Below are positions 33,198-42,545 of a DNA stretch of 64,000 nt, in pieces. A program made the position numbers and the translations under genes. The DNA comes from RGIG4079 sp045637505 (GTDB lineage: Bacteria > Bacteroidota > Bacteroidia > Bacteroidales > Muribaculaceae), in assembly GCA_045637505.1 (NCBI GenBank), contig JAZTZO010000051.1:62001-126000 (forward strand). Direction: 5' to 3'. Below the pieces are notes generated by a model. That model had not been told where the DNA came from, did no database searches, and was given only the letters and a program-made list of their open reading frames with translations. Positions within the stretch are counted from its first letter, which is position 1; the number at the start of each line of letters is the position of its first letter.

Positions 33198-34676
33198 ATG
33201 TCATTTATTGCAGATCGTGTAAAAATGGACGGACTCACTTTTGATGATGTCCTCTTGATTCCAGCTTATTCGGAAGTTCTTCCTCGCTGTGTCAGCCTCA
33301 AAACAAAATTCTCTCGTAACATCACTCTTAATGCTCCTATCGTATCGGCTGCGATGGACACTGTAACCGAAGCGCAATTAGCTATTGCTATTGCTCGCGA
33401 AGGTGGCATTGGTGTTATTCACAAAAACATGTCGATTGCAGAACAAGCTCGCCAAGTTCACGCTGTAAAACGCGCTGAAAATGGCATGATTTACGACCCT
33501 GTAACTATCAAATGTGGTAGCACTGTGAGCGATGCTCTCAACATGATGAAAGAGTATCACATTGGTGGAATTCCTGTGGTTGACGACAACAATAAGCTTG
33601 TTGGCATTGTTACAAATCGCGACTTGCGTTTTGAACACGATCTCACTCGACTCATCGACGATGTAATGACATCTGAAAACCTCGTTACTACCAACCAATC
33701 AACCAATCTTGAAGAAGCTGCCGAAATTCTTCAACAGCACAAAATCGAAAAACTCCCTGTTGTTGACAGTGAAAATCATTTGATTGGTCTTGTTACATAT
33801 AAAGACATCACCAAAGCTAAAGACAAACCTAACGCATGCAAAGACTCACTCGGTCGTTTACGCGTTGCAGCTGGTGTAGGTGTAACAGGCGACAGCATGG
33901 ACCGTGTTGATGCTCTTGTTGAAGCTGGCGTAGATGCAATCGTAATCGACACAGCTCACGGTCACACTAAAGGTGTGGTTGGTGTATTGAAAGCAATCAA
34001 AGAAAAATACCCTTATATCGATGTAGTTGTAGGTAACATCGCAACAGGCGAAGCCGCTAAATATCTTGTTGAAAATGGTGCCGATGGCGTAAAAGTTGGT
34101 ATTGGCCCAGGTTCAATCTGTACTACTCGTGTAATTGCAGGTGTAGGTGTGCCTCAATTAAGCGCAGTATATGATGTAGCGAAAGCCCTTGAAGGCACAG
34201 GTGTTCCCTTGATTGCCGATGGTGGTATTCGCTATTCGGGCGACATCGTTAAAGCCCTTGCTGCTGGTGCTTATTCAGTTATGCTCGGCGGCATGCTTGC
34301 AGGTGTTGAAGAATCTCCAGGTAGTACAATCATCTACAATGGCCGTAAGTTTAAAGCTTATCGTGGCATGGGTTCTCTCGAAGCAATGGAAAAAGGCTCA
34401 AAAGACCGTTATTTCCAAGCAAACGAAAGCGATGCTAAAAAACTCGTTCCCGAAGGTATCGCTGCTCGCGTCCCCTACAAAGGCACACTTTATGAAGTTG
34501 TCTACCAAATCCTTGGTGGCCTTCGTGCAGGTATGGGATATTGTGGTGCTGAAAACATCGACAAACTACACACTGCAAAATTCACTCGCATCACAAACGC
34601 CGGTGTAGCCGAAAGCCACCCACACGATGTGGCAATCACAAGCGAAGCTCCTAACTATAGCGCTTCACACCAATAA
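33198..34676 (+). CDS. guaB: IMP dehydrogenase
   Basis: A 492-aa TIM-barrel enzyme with the start MDGLTFDDVLLIPAYSEVLP, two CBS domains in the middle (about 100-220), and the catalytic loop GIGPGSICTTRVIAGVGVPQ with its active Cys near residue 307. It turns IMP into XMP with NAD, the step before GMP synthetase (guaA at 57231). The CBS pair is the site of nucleotide control in this family. Confidence 0.97.
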   Translation: MSFIADRVKMDGLTFDDVLLIPAYSEVLPRCVSLKTKFSRNITLNAPIVSAAMDTVTEAQLAIAIAREGGIGVIHKNMSIAEQARQVHAVKRAENGMIYDPVTIKCGSTVSDALNMMKEYHIGGIPVVDDNNKLVGIVTNRDLRFEHDLTRLIDDVMTSENLVTTNQSTNLEEAAEILQQHKIEKLPVVDSENHLIGLVTYKDITKAKDKPNACKDSLGRLRVAAGVGVTGDSMDRVDALVEAGVDAIVIDTAHGHTKGVVGVLKAIKEKYPYIDVVVGNIATGEAAKYLVENGADGVKVGIGPGSICTTRVIAGVGVPQLSAVYDVAKALEGTGVPLIADGGIRYSGDIVKALAAGAYSVMLGGMLAGVEESPGSTIIYNGRKFKAYRGMGSLEAMEKGSKDRYFQANESDAKKLVPEGIAARVPYKGTLYEVVYQILGGLRAGMGYCGAENIDKLHTAKFTRITNAGVAESHPHDVAITSEAPNYSASHQ

Positions 34677-34730
34677 TGATTCATATTGCATAATTCATAC
34701 GACTCTTTGAATTATGTCAAAAAATAATAA

Positions 34731-34786
34731 TATAGGGATATAATAAAACCTCATGGTTTCTCGTTATATCTCTATATATTTTTTTG
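34731..34786 (+). terminator. Terminator after guaB
   Basis: A 13-bp stem: 34731-34743 with 34764-34776 (one G-U), then T7. A smaller hairpin CATAATTCA/TGAATTATG lies just before at 34689-34716. Confidence 0.8.
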
Positions 34787-34801
34787 TAATAACACTTGCT
34801 A

Positions 34802-34809
34802 TAATTTTG
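34802..34809 (+). promoter_or_regulatory. -7 box of the first SurA-like gene
   Basis: TAATTTTG, 25 bases before ATG 34835. Confidence 0.55.
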
Positions 34810-34834
34810 CAATAAAACTATAAACTAATAAACA

Positions 34835-36793
34835 ATGAATAAATATTTTGCATCATTGGCGCTAATCGCCGCTACAATCTTCTGTGCTTCAGCAAAGAAC
34901 GACGACCCTGTATTGATGAATGTAAATGGGAAAGATGTAAAGTTGAGCGAATTTGAATACCTTTACAATAAAAACAACTCACAACAAGTGCAAAAACAAA
35001 CAATCGACGAGTATGTTGACATGTTTGTTACATATAAGCTCAAAGTTGCCGATGCCGAAGCTGCAGGAATCGACACAACAGCAGCATTCCGTAGCGAGTT
35101 CAACGGACATCGCAACGAACTTGCTAATCCATACCTTGAGGACAAATCAACAATCAATCGCCTTGTTGAAGAAGCCTACACTCGCATGCAAGAAGAAGTA
35201 AATGTGAGCCACATCATGATTCACATTTCTGAAGACCCTCAAAAAAACAAAGAAAGCAAAGCTCGTCTTGACAGCATTCGCAAAGAATTTAAAGCCGGAA
35301 ACGGATCTTTTGCCGAACTTGCTAAAAAACATTCTACCGACCGCTCTACATCTAATCGCGGAGGTTCAATGGGTTGGATTATTTCTGGTCATTGGCCATA
35401 CACCTTTGAAGAAGCAGCTTGGGCTACAAAAAACGGCGATGTGTCAGAGGTTATTGAAACATTTGCAGGATTCCACATCATTCTTGTAAATGATCGCCGT
35501 CCTGCTCGTGGTCAAGTAAATGCTAAACACATTCTTAAACTCACTCACGGCAAATCGCCCGAAGAAGCCGAAAAAGCTAAAGCACAAATCGACTCAATAT
35601 ATGGCATTCTTGCATCTAAAACTCCAGCCGAATTAGAAGCAGCATTTAGCGAAATCGCAAGCACCGAGTCGGAATGTGGTTCACGCCAAAAAGGCGGCGA
35701 CCTTGGATGGTTTAGTGCAGGCCAAATGGTTCCTGAATTTGAAACTGCAACTTTTGCACTCAACAATGGCCAAATGTCGCAACCAGTCAAATCTCAATTT
35801 GGATGGCACATCATCTACCGCGTTGGCAGCAAAGGCATTGCCCCTCTTGAAGAATGCAAACATGGCATCATAATGGCAATCAACAACGATGACCGTGGTC
35901 TTCTTCCTCAAAAAGAAATGGAAGCAAAAATGATTAAAAAGCATAATGCTGAAATCATTCAAAAGAACTATAAGAAAATCATTAAAGACCTCGACAAACA
36001 CGGTGCTTTTGACTCTACATTTATTGCAAAATACAAAAACAGCAACTTGGCACTTATTAAAGTAGGCGACGAAACTATTCCTGCCAAGAAAATTTTCGCA
36101 AATATACATGTTTCATTATATACCGACAAAGAGTATGGCAAAAGCATGATTAATCGCAATCTTGAAGTTACATTGGGTTCTGCCGCATTAGACTATGAAC
36201 GCCGTCACCTTGAAGACTTCTATCCCGAATTCCGCAACCTTGTAAACGAATATCGCGATGGCATCCTATTGTTTGAAGTGAGCAACCGCAATGTATGGGA
36301 TAAAGCTGCAAAAGACAAAGAAGGTCTTGAACAATACTTCCAAGCCAATCGCGCAAAATACAACAACTGGGCTACTCCAAAATATAAAGGTTTTGTGATT
36401 TTCACAACCAACGACTCAATAATGGGCGAAGCTCAAAAATTCTTGGAAGGCAAAAATCTCGACATCGATTCAGTTGCACCTATCCTACGCCAACAATTTG
36501 GCCGTAAAGATATTCGCGTTGAACGCGTAATCGCAGCAAAAGGCGAAAACGAAATCGTTGACTATATTGCTTTCGGCGGACCAAAACCCGAAGCACAAAA
36601 GAACAAATGGCAAAGTTACTTTGGCTACATGGGCAAAACAATCACTTCACCCGAAGAAGCTGCCGATGTTAGAGGTCAAGTAACTTCTGACTATCAAGCT
36701 AAACTTGAAAAAGAATGGGTTGAATCACTCCACAAAAAATATCCTGTGAAAATCAACCAAAAAGAGCTTAACAAACTCAAACAACAAAAATAG
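34835..36793 (+). CDS. SurA-like peptidylprolyl isomerase with two parvulin domains
   Basis: A 652-aa periplasmic protein with a signal peptide (MNKYFASLALIAATIFCASA) and two PpiC/parvulin domains: GGSMGWIISGHWPYTFEEAA to FAGFHIILVNDRRP, and GGDLGWFSAGQMVPEFETAT to FGWHIIYRVG. A helical chaperone-like N-terminal domain and a long C-terminal region frame them. SurA proteins fold outer-membrane proteins. It is followed by a terminator and then a second SurA-like gene. Confidence 0.88.
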   Translation: MNKYFASLALIAATIFCASAKNDDPVLMNVNGKDVKLSEFEYLYNKNNSQQVQKQTIDEYVDMFVTYKLKVADAEAAGIDTTAAFRSEFNGHRNELANPYLEDKSTINRLVEEAYTRMQEEVNVSHIMIHISEDPQKNKESKARLDSIRKEFKAGNGSFAELAKKHSTDRSTSNRGGSMGWIISGHWPYTFEEAAWATKNGDVSEVIETFAGFHIILVNDRRPARGQVNAKHILKLTHGKSPEEAEKAKAQIDSIYGILASKTPAELEAAFSEIASTESECGSRQKGGDLGWFSAGQMVPEFETATFALNNGQMSQPVKSQFGWHIIYRVGSKGIAPLEECKHGIIMAINNDDRGLLPQKEMEAKMIKKHNAEIIQKNYKKIIKDLDKHGAFDSTFIAKYKNSNLALIKVGDETIPAKKIFANIHVSLYTDKEYGKSMINRNLEVTLGSAALDYERRHLEDFYPEFRNLVNEYRDGILLFEVSNRNVWDKAAKDKEGLEQYFQANRAKYNNWATPKYKGFVIFTTNDSIMGEAQKFLEGKNLDIDSVAPILRQQFGRKDIRVERVIAAKGENEIVDYIAFGGPKPEAQKNKWQSYFGYMGKTITSPEEAADVRGQVTSDYQAKLEKEWVESLHKKYPVKINQKELNKLKQQK

Positions 36794-36820
36794 GGCTACT
36801 CAATAGTTTCAAATAATACC

Positions 36821-36854
36821 AGACCTCGCCATCAATGGTGAGGTCTTTTTTTTC
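36821..36854 (+). terminator. Terminator after the first SurA-like gene
   Basis: AGACCTCGCCA (36821-36831) pairs with TGGTGAGGTCT (36836-36846, one G-U), then a T8 run. Confidence 0.88.
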
Positions 36855-36967
36855 AGTCCAACCCACACTACTCAAGTCAAAATCTAAAAACAAGTAATTT
36901 AATGCCAAAAAAAACGAAAAAACTAAATTAAGTGGCCTTGAAGAATAATAAATTCAAAAAGATAGGT

Positions 36968-36975
36968 TAACTTTG
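36968..36975 (+). promoter_or_regulatory. -7 box of the second SurA-like gene
   Basis: TAACTTTG, 33 bases before the GTG start at 37009. Confidence 0.6.
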
Positions 36976-37008
36976 TAGGATAAAACAATTTAGACAAATA
37001 AATCAACC

Positions 37009-38370
37009 GTGAAAGTGAAAAGACTTACATTAAGCTTTATATTATCGGCAATCGCAGCATTTGCAACGATTGCTCAAAACAACATTGCCGAAGAGGTAGC
37101 TTGGGTCATTGGCGACCAACTAATTTATAAATCAGATATTGAGGCAATGTATCAACAAATGCAATATGAAAAAACGCCCATCAACGGCGATCCATATTGC
37201 GTGATTCCTGAGCGTCTTGCTCTTGAAAAACTTTTCTTACATCAAGCCGATCTTGACACTGTAGAAGTTCAAAACGCTATGATATTGCAACAAGTTGAAA
37301 GCCGATTAAACTACTACATTACCAACCTTGGGTCAAAAGAGAAGGTGGAACAATACTTCCGCAAAACAATACCACAAATGCGCGAAGAATTGACCGAAAT
37401 GTGGAAAAACCAATCACGCATTCAACAAGTGCAAGCATCGCTTACTAAAGATTTAAAAACAACCCCTGCCGATGTTAGAAAGTATTTTTCTACACTTCAC
37501 GCCGACAGTATTCCTTTCGTGCCCATGCAAGTTGAAGTACAAATCATAACACTCAACCCCATCATTCCTCGCCAAGAAATTGAAGATGTAAAAGCTCGCC
37601 TACGCGACTACTCTAATCGCGTCACAAGTGGCGAAAGCGAATTTTCCACATTGGCAATTCTTTATTCCGAAGATGGTAGCAGCGTGCGTGGTGGAGAAAT
37701 TGGTTTTATGGGTAGAGGCCACTTGGAGCCCGAATATGCAGCAGCGGCATTCAACCTCAACGACCCCAAGAAAGTATCTAAAATCGTAGAAACTCAATAT
37801 GGCTACCACATCATTCAATTAATTGAAAAACGTGGCGACCGCATTAACACCCGTCACATCCTCCTTCGCCCTAAAGTTTCTGACAAAGACCTAACCGCTG
37901 CGATTAATCGATTAGACTCTATTCGCACCGATATTCTTGATAAGAAATTCACCTTTGAAGAAGCTGCACCGGTAATTTCACAAGACAAAGACACTCGCAA
38001 TAGCAAAGGCGTAATGGTTAATAGTGAAACAGGCACAATCAGATTTGAAATGTCACATTTACCTCAAGAAATTTCTCGCGAAGTAAATCTTCTTCAACCA
38101 GGCGAAATTTCAAAACCTTTCATCATGAAAGATACCCGAAGTAACCGTGACATCGTTGCAATCGTAAAACTCACCAATCGCATAAATGGACATAAAGCCA
38201 ACCTCTCTGAAGATTATCAATTAATCAAATCAATTTATGAAAAATCGGCTAAAAACAAAATGATTGCCGATTGGATTAATAAAAAGATTAACGACACATA
38301 CATTCGCATTGAAGACGGTTGGCAAAACTGCGATTTCGAGCATAATTGGTTAAAAGACAAGTCGAAATGA
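37009..38370 (+). CDS. SurA-like peptidylprolyl isomerase, second copy
   Basis: A 453-aa protein starting with GTG, which is needed to open the signal peptide (MKVKRLTLSFILSAIAAFAT). It has one clear parvulin domain (GGEIGFMGRGHLEPEYAAAA to YGYHIIQLIEKRG) and a degenerate second one (NTRHILLRPK). Its size and layout match E. coli SurA better than the previous gene does. It overlaps the OstA-like gene by 4 bases, so both probably serve outer-membrane biogenesis. Confidence 0.87.
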   Translation: MKVKRLTLSFILSAIAAFATIAQNNIAEEVAWVIGDQLIYKSDIEAMYQQMQYEKTPINGDPYCVIPERLALEKLFLHQADLDTVEVQNAMILQQVESRLNYYITNLGSKEKVEQYFRKTIPQMREELTEMWKNQSRIQQVQASLTKDLKTTPADVRKYFSTLHADSIPFVPMQVEVQIITLNPIIPRQEIEDVKARLRDYSNRVTSGESEFSTLAILYSEDGSSVRGGEIGFMGRGHLEPEYAAAAFNLNDPKKVSKIVETQYGYHIIQLIEKRGDRINTRHILLRPKVSDKDLTAAINRLDSIRTDILDKKFTFEEAAPVISQDKDTRNSKGVMVNSETGTIRFEMSHLPQEISREVNLLQPGEISKPFIMKDTRSNRDIVAIVKLTNRINGHKANLSEDYQLIKSIYEKSAKNKMIADWINKKINDTYIRIEDGWQNCDFEHNWLKDKSK

Positions 38371-40361
38371 CTTCCCTATTGAATATCATCAAAACTCTAC
38401 TCAAGCCATCAATATTGATGGCTTTGTGTGCGTTTATAGTGTTCACTCCATCTATTGCGATAGGAGCAACTCAAGCACAAAAAAACGACACAAAAGAAAC
38501 GACCAAATCTACTCAAAAATCCAACAAAAAGTCAAGTAAGAAGAACGCAACTAAAACCGAGAAAAAAGTAGAGGTTAAACCTACAATTCCACAAGCCGAC
38601 CGAAAAAATCGCGGCAAAGTGTTTCTTGAAGAAGCCGACTCTTTACTTCGCCACGAAGGTGACGACTTCTTCACTCTCATAGGCACTCGTAACAAAGTAA
38701 AATTTCGCCACGATGACATGTTTCTAACATGCGATAGCGCCCACTTCTACGATACCCAGAACTCATTTAATGCCTATGGCAATGTTCACATGTGGCGAGG
38801 CGATACGCTCAACATCAATGCCGATTCGTTAAATTACAACGGTACCGACGAACATGCAGTGCTTTATGCATATGAAGGCAATAAAGTGAAATTAGTAAAT
38901 AAAGATGTCAAACTCGAAACCGACATTTTTGAATATGACCTCAAACAAGAACTTGGTTTTTACACCACAGGAGGGGTTATGACCGACCGACAAAACCGAC
39001 TCGAATCAATCGAAGGAGACTATTCACCAGCGACCAAACAGGCCAACTTCTATGGCAATGTGTTTCTTGAGCACAACGACAATGGTTCAATAAGCACCGT
39101 CAGCACCGAAGCACTACACTATAGCACTTTTACCAAAATTGCTAATATTGACACCGATGCCATCATTGAAAGCGACGGAACTACTATCAAAACATATAAT
39201 GCCGACTATAACACCAATACTGGCTATGCTCAACTCAAAAGCCCGTCAACAATAGCCAATAAAGATGGCACTATCTTCACCGACCTTGCCGACTATAGCA
39301 CAGCTACCCACATGGCAACTCTCAAAAGCCCATCTCGAATCGTAAACAACGACGGCACAATCTATACCGACAAAGGTGAATATAACACCTCGTCAAAGAT
39401 TGCTACATTATATAATCGTTCAAAAATAGAAACCAACGACAACAAAACTCTCGTTGGCGACACTCTATTCTACGACCGTACAAACGGATATGGCGAAGCA
39501 TATGGAAACATGATTATCATCGACAATGAGCGCAAAACCGAACTCCATGGCGATTATGGCTACTACAACGAAGTTATCGACAGCGCTTTTGTTACCGGTC
39601 ATGCATTAGCCAAAGAATATTCTAAAGGCGACACTCTTTATATGCATGGCGACACCATCAAAGGCTATCGCGTTATAAACGAAATCACATTAAAGAAAGA
39701 TACAATTACTACAACAGCCCTCGACACTACACACATTCTCGCAGCCTATCCTCATGTGAGAATTTATCGTAGCGACATACAAGGAGTATGCGACTCATTG
39801 ACATTCCGGCAACAAGATTCTCTCATGCTCATGCACAAGCACCCTTTCATTTGGAGCGGCCAACGACAAATATTTGGCAACATCATAGAAGTGCATTTCA
39901 ATGACTCTACTGCCGATTGGTCTCGATTGCCCGACTTCGGGTTTGCCATTGAACATGTCGAAGGTGAGTTTTATAATCAATTAAGTGGCAAAGAGATGTT
40001 TGCCACCTTTGAAAATGAAAATCTCAAGTCGCTAAAAATAAGTGGAAATGTATTGGCAATATATCTACCTCTTGAAAACGACTCTACCTACAACAAAATT
40101 GTAAACATAGAGAGTAGTTTTCTTGAAGCACAATTCAATGAGCAAAACCTTGAACGGTGCAAGATATGGTCGCAATCAAACGGGACAGTAACCCCACTCT
40201 ATTTGGCAAAAAAATCTCTGTTCTACCTTCCTAAATTTAAATGGCACGAATCTATTCGACCTAAATACCCAATGGATGTGTTCAACATCTCTCCCGAAAT
40301 GGAAGAAATGCTACATGGCAACCCAGCCACAATATCCACACGCAAAACACTCTCTCGATAA
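38367..40361 (+). CDS. OstA-like outer-membrane biogenesis protein
   Basis: A 664-aa protein starting at ATG 38367 (ATGA overlap with the previous stop). A signal or anchor segment (KPSILMALCAFIVFTPSIAI) is followed by a Lys/Thr-rich linker and an OstA/LptA-type beta-jellyroll made of repeated strands such as GNVHMWRGDTLNINADSLNY and IFEYDLKQELGFYTTGGVMT. Three near-repeats (NKDGTIFTDLADY, NNDGTIYTDKGEY) are seen in the middle. Such proteins bridge lipopolysaccharide in the periplasm. No LptD barrel is present, so it is longer than LptA but not LptD. Confidence 0.85.
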   Translation: MTSLLNIIKTLLKPSILMALCAFIVFTPSIAIGATQAQKNDTKETTKSTQKSNKKSSKKNATKTEKKVEVKPTIPQADRKNRGKVFLEEADSLLRHEGDDFFTLIGTRNKVKFRHDDMFLTCDSAHFYDTQNSFNAYGNVHMWRGDTLNINADSLNYNGTDEHAVLYAYEGNKVKLVNKDVKLETDIFEYDLKQELGFYTTGGVMTDRQNRLESIEGDYSPATKQANFYGNVFLEHNDNGSISTVSTEALHYSTFTKIANIDTDAIIESDGTTIKTYNADYNTNTGYAQLKSPSTIANKDGTIFTDLADYSTATHMATLKSPSRIVNNDGTIYTDKGEYNTSSKIATLYNRSKIETNDNKTLVGDTLFYDRTNGYGEAYGNMIIIDNERKTELHGDYGYYNEVIDSAFVTGHALAKEYSKGDTLYMHGDTIKGYRVINEITLKKDTITTTALDTTHILAAYPHVRIYRSDIQGVCDSLTFRQQDSLMLMHKHPFIWSGQRQIFGNIIEVHFNDSTADWSRLPDFGFAIEHVEGEFYNQLSGKEMFATFENENLKSLKISGNVLAIYLPLENDSTYNKIVNIESSFLEAQFNEQNLERCKIWSQSNGTVTPLYLAKKSLFYLPKFKWHESIRPKYPMDVFNISPEMEEMLHGNPATISTRKTLSR

Positions 40362-40413
40362 ATCACATTTGTTTATTGGAGCCTCTTAATAATAACAAAA
40401 ACAGATAAAACAA

Positions 40414-40454
40414 AATCTCAATCGCAAAACATCGCGGTTGAGATTCCTTTTTTC
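40414..40454 (+). terminator. Terminator after the OstA-like gene
   Basis: AATCTCAATCGC (40414-40425) pairs with GCGGTTGAGATT (40434-40445, one G-U), then CCTTTTTTC. Confidence 0.85.
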
Positions 40455-40512
40455 AATTTACAAGCCCACATATATTGAAGAACAATGGCATTGCCGAAGG
40501 TAATGCTTTTTG

Positions 40513-40673
40513 CGTAGCCGGGTATTGGCTCGTAGAGGCAATGCCCGGGCGGGAGAAGTGTTGAAATTGTATCTGAAAGATACATTATTTGCACTGATTA
40601 AAAATTCTTACAGAATCTATCTCTATTTAATACATTACCGGGCTTATCCACTGCGTGGCTAAACCCGGCTACG
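40513..40673. repeat. Palindromic element, possible REP-like or MITE remnant
   Basis: An 11-bp perfect inverted repeat, CGTAGCCGGGT (40513-40523) and ACCCGGCTACG (40663-40673), encloses about 139 bases. Two smaller hairpins sit at its ends: CCGGGTATTG/CAATGCCCGG (40518-40527, 40539-40548), and CCGGG/CCCGG with CCAC/GTGG inside (40638-40668). GCCCGG (40543-40548) can also pair with CCGGGC (40638-40643). The GC-rich arms differ from the AT-rich surroundings. There is no ORF inside. Confidence 0.55.
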
Positions 40674-40715
40674 AATAAACAATCCCCTTGGGTTTGATAT
40701 TGTTCTTGAAAAAAT

Positions 40716-40761
40716 TTTATCGGACACTAATAATTGAAAACCTTTATCAGGCACCAATAAT
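40716..40761. repeat. Two 19-bp imperfect direct repeats
   Basis: TTTATCGGACACTAATAAT (40716-40734) and TTTATCAGGCACCAATAAT (40743-40761) differ at three positions and are 27 bp apart. They may be end remnants of a lost insertion or regulator sites. Confidence 0.45.
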
Positions 40762-40771
40762 ATAATTACCC

Positions 40772-40809
40772 AAAAAAAAGTGGGAGCAGACTATCTAGTC
40801 CGCTCCCAC
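40772..40809 (-). terminator. Terminator of the TPR operon (minus strand)
   Basis: GTGGGAGCAGACTA (40780-40793) pairs with 40796-40809 with one mismatch; on the minus strand it is followed by eight T. Confidence 0.85.
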
Positions 40810-40835
40810 ATATTTCAGTTAAAAATCGCTATCAA

Positions 40836-42485
40836 TTATTTTGACAAAGCAGCGATTTTGTTGTTTACTTTTTCGTTATTAGGGTTGAATTTAGTGTAAC
40901 GAGTATAAGCAGCTAAAGCTTTTTCGTTGTTGCCTTCTTTTGCATAGTAGTCACCAATAACGCTCAATGCAGTAGTATAAGTTTGTGCATCATCTTTGTA
41001 TGCTTCGTTTGAGTCAAGAAGTTCAACTACTTTTTCAAATGCTTGAGCAACATCAGCGTTGATTACACCACTGTTCTTAGAATAAAGGATAATTGCTTTT
41101 CGTTCTTGAGCATAAGGGCTGTTTGAACGATTTACACCTTCAGTAGCAACTACAACTGCACGATCATAAACTACATCGGCTGCAGCAACATCAGTTTGAG
41201 ACAATTTGTTAGCATGGTTCAACAATACACCAGCGAAATTGTGATAGTCACCTGCTTTTGCAAGACCAAGTTCAACAAATTTTTCATATGTAGCAATAGA
41301 GTTTACATAATCACCTTTTGAACGATAAGTATTAGCCATTGACTTATAAGCATCTTCACATTTGTTATTTACAGCAAGAGCTTCGTTGAATTGATTGATT
41401 GCGGCTTCATAGTGTTGCGCCATGTTAGCAGTATCAACCTTTGCAAGACTTGCAAGAATATCGCCATAAGTTACGTGGTCAACGTCGATAATTTTAGCAA
41501 CACCTTTTGATTTCATCAATTCAGCAGCCCATTTAGCAGCTTCAGGATAATCCTCAAGAGTGTTTTTACAGTGCATCATAATACGATACATTTGGTTAGG
41601 ATTTTCGGTACGACCGATTACTCCTTTAGCAACTTGGAATGCTTCTTCATATTTTTCACCCGACATGAGAAGAGTTGCATAGCGTTCTTCATCTTGTACG
41701 AAGTGTGCTGGGTTTTTAATATAACGATCATATGCTTCAAAAGCTTGAGTCCAACGACCAGCATCATAGAGACGATCGGCCAATTCGCATTGTGCAAGAG
41801 CTGAATTAGGATTAATCCCGAGATACTCTTTCATTTTAGAAATTGAGAAATCGCGATTTACATCTTTATACAATCCTGAATATTTCACATAAGCAACTGC
41901 ACTATTAGGAGCATAGTAGATTGCATTGTCATAGTTAGCAGCAGCTTCACCAATTTCAGTATTTGTTGTTGCAGCTTGACGAAGAGTATCACCAATAAAG
42001 ATGAAATAAGCAGGTTCTTGAGGATTTTTCTTCAAAGCTTCTTTCATTGCTTTATCAATATCCTTTTTATTTGCTACAGCATCGGCATCAAAATACATAC
42101 GAGCGATGTCAACATACAATTGAGCATCTTTCTTTGCATATTTTTTTGCGAGTTTAACATTGCTTTCAGCACCTTTTTTATCACCATTTTTCAATGCAAG
42201 AGTTGCCAACCCAACGTAGTTATAAGGATTTTCAGGGTTAGCCGCAACACCTTTATTAAAGTAATCTTGTGCTTTATCGGCTTCATTATACTTCAATGCT
42301 ACTTGACCAAGATAGTAGTAAGCAGTAGCCTTGTCGGTATCAGCGTCGTTCAAAGTACGCTCCAAAATTGTTTTTGAATTGTAGAATTGATCAGCACGAT
42401 AGTATTCTACACCATCCAAATAAGCTTGAGCCGACATGCTCATAGCTGAACCTAAAAATAGGGATAACAAAAATTTAATTTTCAT
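40836..42485 (-). CDS. Secreted TPR-repeat protein
   Basis: A 549-aa protein with a signal peptide (MKIKFLLSLFLGSAMSMSAQ). It is built of tandem TPR helix pairs, for example YYYLGQVALKYNEADKAQDY, YNYVGLATLALKNGDKKGAE and YKSMANTYRSKGDYVNSIAT. TPR proteins act as protein-binding scaffolds in the periplasm. It is the last gene of a three-gene operon with the PstS-like lipoprotein and a two-TM protein. The partner is not known. Confidence 0.85.
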   Translation of the reverse strand: MKIKFLLSLFLGSAMSMSAQAYLDGVEYYRADQFYNSKTILERTLNDADTDKATAYYYLGQVALKYNEADKAQDYFNKGVAANPENPYNYVGLATLALKNGDKKGAESNVKLAKKYAKKDAQLYVDIARMYFDADAVANKKDIDKAMKEALKKNPQEPAYFIFIGDTLRQAATTNTEIGEAAANYDNAIYYAPNSAVAYVKYSGLYKDVNRDFSISKMKEYLGINPNSALAQCELADRLYDAGRWTQAFEAYDRYIKNPAHFVQDEERYATLLMSGEKYEEAFQVAKGVIGRTENPNQMYRIMMHCKNTLEDYPEAAKWAAELMKSKGVAKIIDVDHVTYGDILASLAKVDTANMAQHYEAAINQFNEALAVNNKCEDAYKSMANTYRSKGDYVNSIATYEKFVELGLAKAGDYHNFAGVLLNHANKLSQTDVAAADVVYDRAVVVATEGVNRSNSPYAQERKAIILYSKNSGVINADVAQAFEKVVELLDSNEAYKDDAQTYTTALSVIGDYYAKEGNNEKALAAYTRYTKFNPNNEKVNNKIAALSK

Positions 42486-42545
42486 TGCTGTGTAAAATTT
42501 AATATTGTTTAGTTTATTAGTTTGATTTCTTTTTTGTCAAAAGGT

